Source: CAYJBH01 sp964370765
GTDB lineage: Bacteria > Bacillota > Clostridia > Oscillospirales > Ruminococcaceae
Direction of reading: 5' to 3'
Length of the DNA: 26,084 nt
Assembly (NCBI GenBank): GCA_964370765.1
Contig: CAYJKW010000024.1
Location: 1 to 26,084 of the forward strand
Below, piece after piece: positions 7,684 to 15,660 of this stretch. Positions within the stretch are counted from its first letter, which is position 1; each line of letters opens with the position of its first letter. The position numbers and the translations under genes were made by a program. Under the pieces are notes generated by a model that did no database searches, was not told where the DNA came from, and was given only the letters and a program-made list of their open reading frames with translations.

Positions 7684-9419
7684 GATTTAGCAGTTATTAT
7701 CATATATGCTTTCGAGCCATCATCCCATTTTATCTCTTTGCATATTTCGTTGTCTTTTTCATAGTAACCGTTATTTTTCATTGCCCCTTTTAGCAAGCAG
7801 TCCTCACAGCTGTCATCGTTAAAGCAACTTTTAGAGTGTATCTTAACCGCACCATTTTTGGCCGCATTGTTTTTAAACAACGGTTTGGAAGCCTCCGGCT
7901 TTGTAACATAAATAGCATCTTCGATATTGTTAAGTATCGCGCGCATATTGCCGTTAACGTTAAGCATATTTTCAAGTAAAAATTCGTAAACAACAACGGT
8001 AGATAGCTGTTGACAGACATGTGTAATACTGTCCTCCACCTTTTTTGTAAACTCCGCCTTATCAGCAGTTTTTTCAAAACCAATGTAACCAAGTATTGCT
8101 TTTTTATTTTTTAGTGCAAATATACACACCGTTTTATTATCATCTTGATTTATTGAATATTTCATCTTATGCTCGCCTGCGGATGAAACAAGCAGGTTTT
8201 TCTCAAAAAAGCTTGAATGCAGGAATGTAACCTCATCAAACGAGAGATTCACCGATTGCGCTTTAATACCTACATCCGATGTTACCCAGTTGTTTATACA
8301 CCTTGCAATAGTATCGTTAAAATCAAGCTTTGCAATATAGCCACGCTCAAAGTCAAATCTTATACATATCATCTTTAGGATGGACTCGATGGTGCTTTTA
8401 AACACTTCACCGCCATCTACAAGGTTAAACATATGCTCAACAAGGCTATCTTTAAAGCCACGTATGTTTTCATCGGGATCAAGGTTTGTAGTCTTGCTGT
8501 TCTCTATCTCGGTTCTGGTTGATTTGTATTTTATCTCCTCCTCGCCGGTGTAGAGTGTAAAACCGTTTTTACCCTTGGCTTTCGTGCTATAAAGCGCAGT
8601 GTCGGCATATTCGTAAATCTTTTCAAAGGAAGATGAATCCTTAATCGTGGCAATACCTATACTTGCCGAGATTTTAACGGTTATGCCATTTTGCTCATAT
8701 GTTTTTCTAAATTCGTCACATAGTTCTTTTGCTTTTTGCTCAAGCACTTCTGGCGAGCTGTAGTTGCGTAAAAAAACAAAAAATTCATCACCTCCCACTC
8801 TTCCCAAAATATCACTTTTTTGGAAGATTGAGCGCAACGAACTTCCCAACTGGGTTATAACTGCATCGCCATAAAGGTGACCAAATGAATCATTAATGCT
8901 TTTGAAATTATCCACATCAATTATCATCAACGCACCACTTTTAAGCGGAGGATCGGCCGATAGCTGTTTCTTTATCTGCTCCTCCGTCATCTTTTTATTA
9001 TAAAGCCCTGTAAGTCCGTCGTTTTGGCCCTGCATCTCTGTCTTGCGAATAAAGTCATAAAGCTTTACATAAGACTTAACTCTTGCCTTAACAACATTTG
9101 CTTTAAACGGCTTTGTAATATAATCTATAGCACCAAGCCTAAAGCCTTTTTCCTCACTTTTTTCATCATCCAGTCCGGTAATAAATATTACCGGTATTCT
9201 GTTGTAATCTTCACTTGATTTAAGTTTGCCAATAACCTCAAATCCATCAAGCTCCGGCATTATTACATCCAAAAGTATAAGTTTCGGATCAAATTCCTCA
9301 AGTATGTTAAAAAGTTCCTTGCCACTGGCAGCGCCTGTGACCTTGAAATCATCCTTCAATATATTCGTTAGTGCCATGCGATTAAGCGCGCTATCATCTA
9401 CAACAATAACTTCATCCAT
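7680..9419 (-). CDS. Response regulator-GGDEF diguanylate cyclase with C-terminal GAF/PAS-like region
   Basis: 579 residues. Residues 1-120 form a CheY-like receiver with acidic Asp8-Asp9, phospho-acceptor Asp51 and Lys103. Residues 133-293 form a GGDEF domain with an intact RVGGDEF (209-213) active site and the DVDNFKSINDSFGH substrate helix, so it is likely an active cyclic-di-GMP synthase. The inhibitory I-site RxxD reads QKSD (200-203): the arginine is missing, which suggests no classical product inhibition. Residues about 325-485 look like a GAF-type sensor, and 490-579 like a PAS-type domain with a CxxxxxCxxC cluster (Cys532, 538, 541) plus Cys560. Hybrid receiver-GGDEF proteins usually work downstream of a histidine kinase; none is in the window. 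GGAGG precedes the ATG. The C-terminal domain names are inference from pattern, less sure than the first two. Confidence 0.92.
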   Translation of the reverse strand: MDEVIVVDDSALNRMALTNILKDDFKVTGAASGKELFNILEEFDPKLILLDVIMPELDGFEVIGKLKSSEDYNRIPVIFITGLDDEKSEEKGFRLGAIDYITKPFKANVVKARVKSYVKLYDFIRKTEMQGQNDGLTGLYNKKMTEEQIKKQLSADPPLKSGALMIIDVDNFKSINDSFGHLYGDAVITQLGSSLRSIFQKSDILGRVGGDEFFVFLRNYSSPEVLEQKAKELCDEFRKTYEQNGITVKISASIGIATIKDSSSFEKIYEYADTALYSTKAKGKNGFTLYTGEEEIKYKSTRTEIENSKTTNLDPDENIRGFKDSLVEHMFNLVDGGEVFKSTIESILKMICIRFDFERGYIAKLDFNDTIARCINNWVTSDVGIKAQSVNLSFDEVTFLHSSFFEKNLLVSSAGEHKMKYSINQDDNKTVCIFALKNKKAILGYIGFEKTADKAEFTKKVEDSITHVCQQLSTVVVYEFLLENMLNVNGNMRAILNNIEDAIYVTKPEASKPLFKNNAAKNGAVKIHSKSCFNDDSCEDCLLKGAMKNNGYYEKDNEICKEIKWDDGSKAYMIITAKS

Positions 9420-9478
9420 TTAATATGCCTCCAGTAATAGGATTGGCCGATATCTGTAATTTTACTTGCCGTATGTAT

Positions 9479-9506
9479 ATTATAACATATTTTATAAAAA
9501 AGTAAA
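9479..9506 (-). promoter_or_regulatory. Promoter for the response regulator-GGDEF gene
   Basis: On the minus strand TTTACT (9506-9501), 16 bp spacer, TATAAT (9484-9479), about 60 bp before the ATG at 9419. Confidence 0.6.
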
Positions 9507-9507
9507 C

Positions 9508-9521
9508 ATTATTGCAATAAT
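9508..9521. promoter_or_regulatory. 14-bp perfect palindrome abutting the GGDEF-gene promoter
   Basis: ATTATTGCAATAAT is a perfect palindrome lying directly upstream of the -35 box. The place suits an activator or repressor site; the protein is unknown. Confidence 0.4.
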
Positions 9522-9543
9522 TTTCATCGTTTTTTGCAAAATT

Positions 9544-9581
9544 AATACTTCACCTTAGTTTTAAAATTAAGGTGAAGTATT
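9544..9581 (-). terminator. Strong hairpin, likely terminator of the fructokinase-like gene
   Basis: AATACTTCACCTTA (9544-9557) pairs perfectly over 14 bp with TAAGGTGAAGTATT (9568-9581), and the loop bases can extend the stem. Read on the minus strand it is followed by AATTTTGC, a short T-tract. It stands about 80 bp past the fructokinase stop and upstream of the GGDEF-gene promoter, so it insulates the two genes. Confidence 0.65.
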
Positions 9582-9638
9582 TTATGTAATATTATTTAAT
9601 TGTATCAAGCGATAACAATAGCCGTGACATATCCTATC

Positions 9639-9654
9639 CTGTTTCGTGAAACAG
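9639..9654. repeat. Palindrome just after the fructokinase-like gene
   Basis: CTGTTTC and GAAACAG are 7-bp inverted repeats separated by GT, beginning 8 bp past the stop codon of the kinase gene. As RNA it gives a short hairpin with a tiny loop and no T-tract, so it is a poor terminator; it could be a protein site or an mRNA 3'-end structure. Confidence 0.35.
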
Positions 9655-9661
9655 TTCGGAA

Positions 9662-10630
9662 TTAATCCTCATCAACAAACGGATATTTTTCAAGAAGTGC
9701 CTCCACCTGTTCAAGGGTAGGCATCGCAGGTATTGCGCCCCTACTCTGGACACAAAGTGTAGCTACAGCATTTCCGAAATAAGCAAAGTTCGCTACATCC
9801 TGCAGTGTTAAGTTATCTACCGTGCCACCTCTTTTAGCTATGCAATACAAGAACCCGCCCCAAAACGAATCCCCGGCGCCGGTTGTATCGGTTGCCGGTA
9901 AATCTATTCCTTTTACTGTACGGTTACCATCCTTGGTTGCAACAAAAGCGCCTTTTTTACCCAAGGTAATGCAGACAACCTTAATGCCCTGACCTAAAAG
10001 CACCATCGCCGCTTCCTGAGGGTCATCGGTACCACATATTAACGATATCTCCTCGTCGGACAGTTTAAGAACATCTACAAGCGGTAAAAGGCTACTCATC
10101 TGCTCCTGTGCAACCTCCTGCGAAGGCCATAAAGATGCACGGTAGTTTGGATCGTACGCCACTACAACACCGTTACCACGGGCAAAATTGATTGCATGTT
10201 TTGTTGCACTTCGTGCAGGCTCTGCAGTAAGGGATAGTGATCCGATTGCAAGCAGACTGCTATTTTTTATAAGGCTTTCATCTATCTCAAACAGCTGTAA
10301 CATTGTATCTGCACCGGGTTTACGGCAGAACGAAAAGCTTCTCTCACCCTGTGGTGATAAAGCAACAAACGCTAATGTTGTAAAGACCTTTTCATCGGTG
10401 ACTATTCCGGTAATATTCACTCCCTCGTCGGCTAGGGCTTTTATTAAAAATTCGCCTTGCATATCAGCACCCACCTTGCCTATAAAGGCCGACGGATAGC
10501 CAAGCCGCCTTACAGCTACTGCAACATTTGCAACGGCTCCACCTGCATTTTGTTCAAATAGCTTCATACCGGCCGCAGAGTTTCCTGCATCGGTATAATC
10601 TATCAAAAGCTCTCCAAGAGTTGTTATCAT
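9662..10630 (-). CDS. PfkB-family carbohydrate kinase, fructokinase-like
   Basis: 322 residues, cytosolic ribokinase/PfkB fold. Seen: the first family signature GGAVANVAVAVRRLGYPSAFIGKVG (about residues 30-54) and the second signature DTTGAGDSFWGGF (248-260) with catalytic base Asp254 in the anion-hole GAGD. Overall sequence style (ITTLGELLIDY start, YDPNYRASLWPS near 159-170, KLSDEEISLICG near 189-200) is that of ScrK-type fructokinases, which make fructose-6-phosphate for glycolysis; related 2-keto-sugar kinases are possible. GGAGAAG lies directly before the ATG. It stands alone: no sucrose hydrolase, PTS or LacI gene is beside it. A promoter with an overlapping palindrome is present upstream, suggesting local control. 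Confidence 0.88.
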   Translation of the reverse strand: MITTLGELLIDYTDAGNSAAGMKLFEQNAGGAVANVAVAVRRLGYPSAFIGKVGADMQGEFLIKALADEGVNITGIVTDEKVFTTLAFVALSPQGERSFSFCRKPGADTMLQLFEIDESLIKNSSLLAIGSLSLTAEPARSATKHAINFARGNGVVVAYDPNYRASLWPSQEVAQEQMSSLLPLVDVLKLSDEEISLICGTDDPQEAAMVLLGQGIKVVCITLGKKGAFVATKDGNRTVKGIDLPATDTTGAGDSFWGGFLYCIAKRGGTVDNLTLQDVANFAYFGNAVATLCVQSRGAIPAMPTLEQVEALLEKYPFVDED

Positions 10631-10667
10631 ATCTTCTCCATAATTTAAAAAATAAAAATTAATAATA

Positions 10668-10684
10668 CCATTATATGATAATGG
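10668..10684. promoter_or_regulatory. Palindrome over the -10 box of the fructokinase promoter
   Basis: CCATTAT (10668-10674) and ATAATGG (10678-10684) are perfect 7-bp inverted repeats with a 3-bp centre. The element covers the -10 box, the classic place for a repressor operator. The regulator is not in the window. Confidence 0.4.
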
Positions 10685-10698
10685 CGGCTAAAATGCAA
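10670..10698 (-). promoter_or_regulatory. Candidate promoter for the fructokinase-like gene
   Basis: On the minus strand TTGCAT (10698-10693), 17 bp spacer, perfect TATAAT (10675-10670), about 40 bp before the ATG at 10630. Confidence 0.55.
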
Positions 10699-10733
10699 CA
10701 AAAATTTTACACTCCGCCTTTGTGACTATCTAT

Positions 10734-12311
10734 CTAATCTCTTAGCCTAAATGTTTTTGGTGCTAACTTATAAACGAGTAGAAGTGCAACCACAATATAT
10801 AATAGGCAGAAACATATCATTGCAATGCAAAACGTAAGCATCGCTAGCTGCTCGCCTATTGCAACATAGCACAGTATATATGTAACCGTATTTGCAAGCG
10901 AAAACAGCGGGCTTTTTAACTCCATATTTTTGTTATATGGTTGTAAAAGATAATAAAGCACCATACTGTGCACCGAAAAAAACACCGAGATTGCCAATAT
11001 GCAAACTGCAAGTATTAGGTAGTTAATATATTCATCGGTACCACCGGTAACATATAGTAGTACCGGAAGGCATATCGCAATTACCGTTCCCGGTATAAGA
11101 TTAATAACAATTAAAGACCCTAACCTACGACTGAAATTTTTAAGCAACGATGATGGTTTACGATAAAAGCCATATTTAAGCATCGAGCTATCGCAGTTGG
11201 CAAACATGGCAAGCGTTACCCTGTTTCCGCAGTTGACTATATACATTACAAACAAGAAAAATGGTAAATCCATAAGTATAAAACCATTTATCTGCATTGC
11301 AAACGTAGCATCCACCATACAATATATTGCAACAGCGACAGTAACAACCACAATAATTATAGCCATTGCCACTGCACTGCGCGAAAGCATCTTGCGGTGT
11401 CGCTTTACAAACAGATCATTAAAATAGGCAAAACCCTTTTTTTTGCTTGTTATCGACCTATCGTTTGCTATCTGTTTACCATAGGCATTAGAAATAGTAG
11501 CTTTTTTAACCTGTGGGCTGTTAGGTGCAATTAGCTGAATATCGGTAACAAACAGCTTGCGATAAAACTCCTTAAACTGCTTGTAACGAACTAGATAGCT
11601 AAGCGATGCAATAGATATAATCGATGTTATTACGGTAGCTACGATAAGCGTATTCTGTGTTAACAAAAAGCCTAACAATCCGGTTATTACACCGATAACA
11701 GTTATGCCAAAACCTATACCAAGCTGCACAAAACTTCTACCCATTGCCTTGCTGTTATTCTGGCTATAATGCATTAACAATGGCATGAAGGCAATCTTAA
11801 TTGTAGTTGCAAATATCGGCACTAATATCATCTCAGTAATATTGAACTGTAAAAAAAGGCCACATAAAATCGAAAAGAAGATAAAACCTACCAACGTTTT
11901 AAACAGAAAATAAAACATCTCGGTTAGTGCATACTCCCTCGCCGGTAGCCGCATAAGAAATATCGCATAGTAGCTATCCCTTGTGGCATTATCAAACCTG
12001 TTGTTACATATCGCACCCGCAACACTCAAAAATATAAGCATATGGATAAAATCTATATTTATTCCAAATTCGATATAAAAGAAATCCAAGGCAAAAAACA
12101 TGACAATAAAATAAATTAGCTTTCCAAAAAACATTGTTGATACTTGGTATAACAAGGCAACTATATTTGCAAAGGTTTTTATAGCTCTGTTAGCATAAAG
12201 GGTAGCCGGCAAAATCTTTTTAGCAAATGGAATTGACCGCAGCCCATGTATTAAACCATTTGCTGTGTAACAGTTTCTAAGTCTAAGTATTATTCCTAAT
12301 GTCTTAATCAT
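10734..12311 (-). CDS. ABC-2-type transporter permease (large membrane subunit)
   Basis: 525 residues from the ATG at 12311; the frame is open upstream to 12389, but that would lie deep in the ATPase gene, and the chosen start gives the common 8-bp overlap. Seen: about a dozen hydrophobic segments (for example FFGKLIYFIVMFFALDFFYIEF, IGFGITVIGVITGLLGFLL, and a C-terminal LTFCIAMICFCLLYIVVALLLVY) with a basic central loop near residues 290-320 (KKKGFAYFNDLFVKRHRKM). No named permease family is recognised with certainty. Its overlap with an ABC ATPase gene indicates an exporter-type ABC complex for an unknown substrate, such as a peptide or lipid. Its length suggests one polypeptide carries both half-permeases, or that it pairs as a homodimer. 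Confidence 0.82.
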   Translation of the reverse strand: MIKTLGIILRLRNCYTANGLIHGLRSIPFAKKILPATLYANRAIKTFANIVALLYQVSTMFFGKLIYFIVMFFALDFFYIEFGINIDFIHMLIFLSVAGAICNNRFDNATRDSYYAIFLMRLPAREYALTEMFYFLFKTLVGFIFFSILCGLFLQFNITEMILVPIFATTIKIAFMPLLMHYSQNNSKAMGRSFVQLGIGFGITVIGVITGLLGFLLTQNTLIVATVITSIISIASLSYLVRYKQFKEFYRKLFVTDIQLIAPNSPQVKKATISNAYGKQIANDRSITSKKKGFAYFNDLFVKRHRKMLSRSAVAMAIIIVVVTVAVAIYCMVDATFAMQINGFILMDLPFFLFVMYIVNCGNRVTLAMFANCDSSMLKYGFYRKPSSLLKNFSRRLGSLIVINLIPGTVIAICLPVLLYVTGGTDEYINYLILAVCILAISVFFSVHSMVLYYLLQPYNKNMELKSPLFSLANTVTYILCYVAIGEQLAMLTFCIAMICFCLLYIVVALLLVYKLAPKTFRLRD

Positions 12312-13011
12312 TGTCTTCACCACGCAGCTGGGCAATGATTCTCTCTTTATATTTATCGTCGTCAAGTTCGTCCTTCGGAACATCGGCAAGGGTACCGTTA
12401 TTAAGGATTACAATCTCGTCACAAAGGTCCAGTGCAAGCTCCAGAATATGGGTGGACAGTATTGTAATATGTTTCTCTTTATCGCGTTTAAACAACTTTT
12501 TCATCTCGTCCGCCGCAACAATATCAAGCGATGTAAGCGGTTCGTCAAGCAGCATGATTGTAGGCTTTGCGATAAAGTTGACCAGCATCTGCATCTTATT
12601 CTTCATACCATGGGAGAAATCCTTTAAAAGCTTGTCCCTATCCTCCTCTATAATGCCTATCCATTCGAGATATTCGTCCGGTGTTTGTAGCCCGTCCATA
12701 TCAGCCCTTTGTATCTCTATAATAAACTTAATAAACTCCCTTGCTGTTAAAAATTCTGGCACAATAGGCTCCGAAAGTACAAAACCTACATCCTCTATAT
12801 CAAGTTTTTGTTGTTCGCCATTAATTTCGGTGTATATTGTTCCTGCGTCCGGCTTTATATCATTACTTATACAGTTAAACAATGTAGTTTTGCCCGACCC
12901 GTTTCTACCTACAAGCCCATATATTTTGCCCTTAGAAAATGTAAAGCTGGCGCCTTTTAGCACCTCCTTTTTATCAAAATTTTTTATAATGCCATCTAAG
13001 ATAAGATTCAT
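12304..13011 (-). CDS. ABC transporter ATP-binding protein (ABC-2 type exporter)
   Basis: 235 residues. Walker A GRNGSGKT at 35-42, the signature loop in the exporter-like form FSHGM at 132-136, Walker B IMLLDE at 152-157 with the D-loop TSLD, and a switch histidine in LSTHILE near 190. This is the nucleotide-binding subunit of a DrrA/BcrA-like ABC-2 exporter, working with the overlapping permease gene. AAGGAGAT precedes the ATG. It starts 35 bp after the end of the YnjD-like ATPase gene, with no convincing terminator between, so it may be read from the importer promoter. Confidence 0.92.
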   Translation of the reverse strand: MNLILDGIIKNFDKKEVLKGASFTFSKGKIYGLVGRNGSGKTTLFNCISNDIKPDAGTIYTEINGEQQKLDIEDVGFVLSEPIVPEFLTAREFIKFIIEIQRADMDGLQTPDEYLEWIGIIEEDRDKLLKDFSHGMKNKMQMLVNFIAKPTIMLLDEPLTSLDIVAADEMKKLFKRDKEKHITILSTHILELALDLCDEIVILNNGTLADVPKDELDDDKYKERIIAQLRGEDND

Positions 13012-13046
13012 AACTCCGATATCTCCTTATAATTGTAAAATTAAAA

Positions 13047-14024
13047 CTACGCCTCAAACTTAAGGTCTACTTTATCCCCTTCCTTCAGGTTGTTTAAAAA
13101 ATATGTATCGATAATAAGTGGCTCATTCTTTATCGTTATACGTATCTCCTTCCCGCGTGAAATTATCCGATCTACTATATAGTCCCCGTTAAAGCTGTGT
13201 GATAGCCGTATCTTATTGGGTCGTACAAATATCTTATCGGCTACTTCGGGCAAAAACTCGGCCGGTATTAGGCCGTACTTACTCTCAAAAACATTATCAC
13301 AAACCGTGCCCACTATTGTGTTATAGTCCCCCATAAATTTTGCTGTCTCCTCAAAGGTGGGATTATAGTACATCTCCTGCGGCGTTTTTATCTCCAGTAA
13401 GCTACCATCATGTAAAAAAGCTATTCTGTCGCCAAGCAAAAGGCTTTCGCTAATATCATGTGTCACAAACACTATGGTTAAATCCAGCTGCTTTTTAAGC
13501 TTTAACAACATCTCCCCAAGCTGTACTCTAAGATTGTAATCAAGACTTGAGAACGGCTCGTCCATCAGAAGCATTTTGGGGGAGTTAATTATTGCCCTTG
13601 CCAGCGATACGCGTTGTTTCTGCCCACCGGATAGCTCACTTGGCATCCTATCACCCAACTCCTCAATCTGTAATAGCTTTGTGTAATAACAGTACTTTTC
13701 CTCAATCTCTTTCTTGTTTTTCTTGTTCATTACAAGGCTGTAGGTAATATTCTGGCGTACATTCATATGGGGAAACAGCAACGGTTCCTGAAAAAGATAC
13801 CCTACATTTCGTCTTTGCATATCAATCAGATCTATCCTTGTGCCGTCTAGCACAATCTCGCCACCATCCGCCTGTTCTATTCCGGCAATTATCTTTAGCA
13901 GGGTAGACTTTCCGCTACCCGAGCTACCAAGCACCACTAAAAATTCCTTGTCGGCAATCTGCAGATTAATGTCTTTTAGTACCGCTTTGTTGCCGTAACT
14001 TTTTTTTATATTACTTATTAACAC
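13047..14024 (-). CDS. ABC importer ATP-binding protein (YnjD-type)
   Basis: 325 residues from a GTG at 14024. That start is chosen because a perfect AGGAGG (14037-14032) lies 7 bp before it and overlaps the stop of the permease gene; the ATG at 14066 lies inside the permease frame and adds 14 residues with no family match. Seen: Walker A GSSGSGKST (33-41), Q-loop FQEPLLFPH (about 78-86), signature LSGGQ (131-135), Walker B MLLMDE (151-156) and the switch His in VFVTHD. The last 90 residues look like a TOBE-type regulatory domain, as in PotA- and iron-type importers. It energises the two permeases encoded just upstream, with the YnjB-like lipoprotein as receptor. Confidence 0.9.
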   Translation of the reverse strand: MLISNIKKSYGNKAVLKDINLQIADKEFLVVLGSSGSGKSTLLKIIAGIEQADGGEIVLDGTRIDLIDMQRRNVGYLFQEPLLFPHMNVRQNITYSLVMNKKNKKEIEEKYCYYTKLLQIEELGDRMPSELSGGQKQRVSLARAIINSPKMLLMDEPFSSLDYNLRVQLGEMLLKLKKQLDLTIVFVTHDISESLLLGDRIAFLHDGSLLEIKTPQEMYYNPTFEETAKFMGDYNTIVGTVCDNVFESKYGLIPAEFLPEVADKIFVRPNKIRLSHSFNGDYIVDRIISRGKEIRITIKNEPLIIDTYFLNNLKEGDKVDLKFEA

Positions 14025-14035
14025 CTGTGTGCCTC

Positions 14036-14794
14036 CTAATACAGATAGCTGCGCCTTTTCATCCATATCCCCGATATAGAAAAGGCTGTTAAGTTTATCG
14101 CTAAAAATACCGTACCTAGTATTGCCGAGTTTTGCATATCAAAGTTTGATATATAAGGATATATAATTCCGGCAAGGGTTATTATATTCCCTCCGCCTAT
14201 TAAAAATGTAGCGAAGTATTCCGACACCGATATAAGGAATGTCATGCTTATTGATAATCCTATCCCTCCGCTAATAAGCGGAAGAATTATTGTTTTAACC
14301 CTTTTTATATCATCGGCACCCAATAGCACCGAAATTGTCTCAAGTTCCTTAGGAATACCAAGAAAAAATGAAACACCAATATTCATGGCATACGGAATCG
14401 CAAGCAGCATGTGTGATATTAAGACTCCAAAAAAACTGTTTGCAATCGATATCTTAAGCATTATTACATGTACCCCAATAAACATAGATATTGCCGGAAA
14501 AAACAGTGGTAATGTAAAAAAGGAAACAAGTAAATTTTTATAGCGACCGCCCAAAACTACAATCCCCCTACTTAGCATAAACCCAAAAACTGTAGAAAGC
14601 ACTGCACAGCATCCGCCAAGCAGAACTGTTGAAAAAAGGCTTTGAAGAAAAATATCCGAGCTGAATGTTTGCACTATATACCTTAGGGTAAATCCGGTTG
14701 GTATAAGGTCCGGATATGGGTAGGAGGTAAAGAATGCCATAACAAGGCACATCAGCATAGATACCGTTAAAAAGGCAGTGATAATGACTTTCAT
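14036..14794 (-). CDS. ABC importer permease, second subunit
   Basis: 252 residues with about six hydrophobic segments, a cytoplasmic-membrane permease of the PotC/ThiP-like binding-protein-dependent class. The EAA-type coupling loop is visible as ETISVLLGADDIKRVKTIILPL around residues 148-170, where the ATPase docks. An ATGA overlap (14791-14794) joins it to the first permease and GGGGG lies before its ATG, so the two are translationally coupled. In E. coli the matching YnjC is a single double-length protein; here the two halves are separate genes. Substrate unknown. Confidence 0.9.
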   Translation of the reverse strand: MKVIITAFLTVSMLMCLVMAFFTSYPYPDLIPTGFTLRYIVQTFSSDIFLQSLFSTVLLGGCCAVLSTVFGFMLSRGIVVLGGRYKNLLVSFFTLPLFFPAISMFIGVHVIMLKISIANSFFGVLISHMLLAIPYAMNIGVSFFLGIPKELETISVLLGADDIKRVKTIILPLISGGIGLSISMTFLISVSEYFATFLIGGGNIITLAGIIYPYISNFDMQNSAILGTVFLAINLTAFSISGIWMKRRSYLY

Positions 14795-15660
14795 CGCACC
14801 CCCTTATCTATAATCTTACCAAGAACCATAGCATAAAGCCCACCACATACAATGTTAATTAACAAGATAACTATGTTTGTTGCCATAGCCTTAGGAAAAT
14901 CCATATAATTTGAACCGGTATAAAGTCGATAAAGGCCTGCCGCTACCGTCGTTTGATTTACATTTGAAAGAAGCATCGGCACCTCATAGGAGCCAAGGGT
15001 ATATGCAAACATTATCGCACTGCTCCATACAATAACATTTTTACACAGTGGGATATATATTCCTATTACTATCTGCCTTTTGCCTACGCCCATACTTTTT
15101 GCAAGCACAAAATAATCCTTGCGGATTTTAGACATCACATTATATACATACACCGTTACAAAGGCACTTCCCTTTAAAACATAGGTAAATATAATGGATA
15201 GCCCAAGGTTATCGTATAAAAAGTTAGGTCTAACGTCAAAACCAACCGCATAGATAACCCTTGCTATTAACCCGGAATTTGAAAAAATCCAGATAACAAG
15301 TAGTATTGCAAACAGGTAGGGCAGTATTATAATTATTCCGGCAAGCTTGTGCACAGCCTTTTTAACAATCCCGTGGGAGAATACTAAATACTGCGCAAGG
15401 TATACCCCAATAACGGTGCTAAGCATCGACGATACAACTGCTAGATATAGTGAAAAAAGGCATGACCTTAAAAAATCGCTATCGGTGATTACCTCACCAT
15501 AATGGGCCAAGGTAATCTCGGTCATGTTCAACGATTTTATATACCCAAGGCTTTCTATAAAGACAAATATAAACCCACCAAATATGAAAAAAATATAGAT
15601 AAACGCAGGTGTCCCGAAATAAAACAAGGCGGCGGCTATTTTATTATATTTTCGCTCCAT
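14791..15660 (-). CDS. ABC importer permease, first subunit
   Basis: 289 residues with about six hydrophobic segments and the EAA-type loop AKSMGVGKRQIVIGIYIPL around residues 185-205, typical of PotB-like permeases. Its start lies 25 bp inside the 3' end of the lipoprotein gene, and its end overlaps the next permease by ATGA. With that permease it should form the heterodimeric channel of the YnjBCD-type importer. Confidence 0.9.
   Translation of the reverse strand: MERKYNKIAAALFYFGTPAFIYIFFIFGGFIFVFIESLGYIKSLNMTEITLAHYGEVITDSDFLRSCLFSLYLAVVSSMLSTVIGVYLAQYLVFSHGIVKKAVHKLAGIIIILPYLFAILLVIWIFSNSGLIARVIYAVGFDVRPNFLYDNLGLSIIFTYVLKGSAFVTVYVYNVMSKIRKDYFVLAKSMGVGKRQIVIGIYIPLCKNVIVWSSAIMFAYTLGSYEVPMLLSNVNQTTVAAGLYRLYTGSNYMDFPKAMATNIVILLINIVCGGLYAMVLGKIIDKGVR

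Noticed and set aside
12311..13063. 250-residue Ser-rich plus-strand frame
   Set aside because: It is an antisense shadow of the ABC-2 ATPase gene, which has complete Walker and signature motifs.
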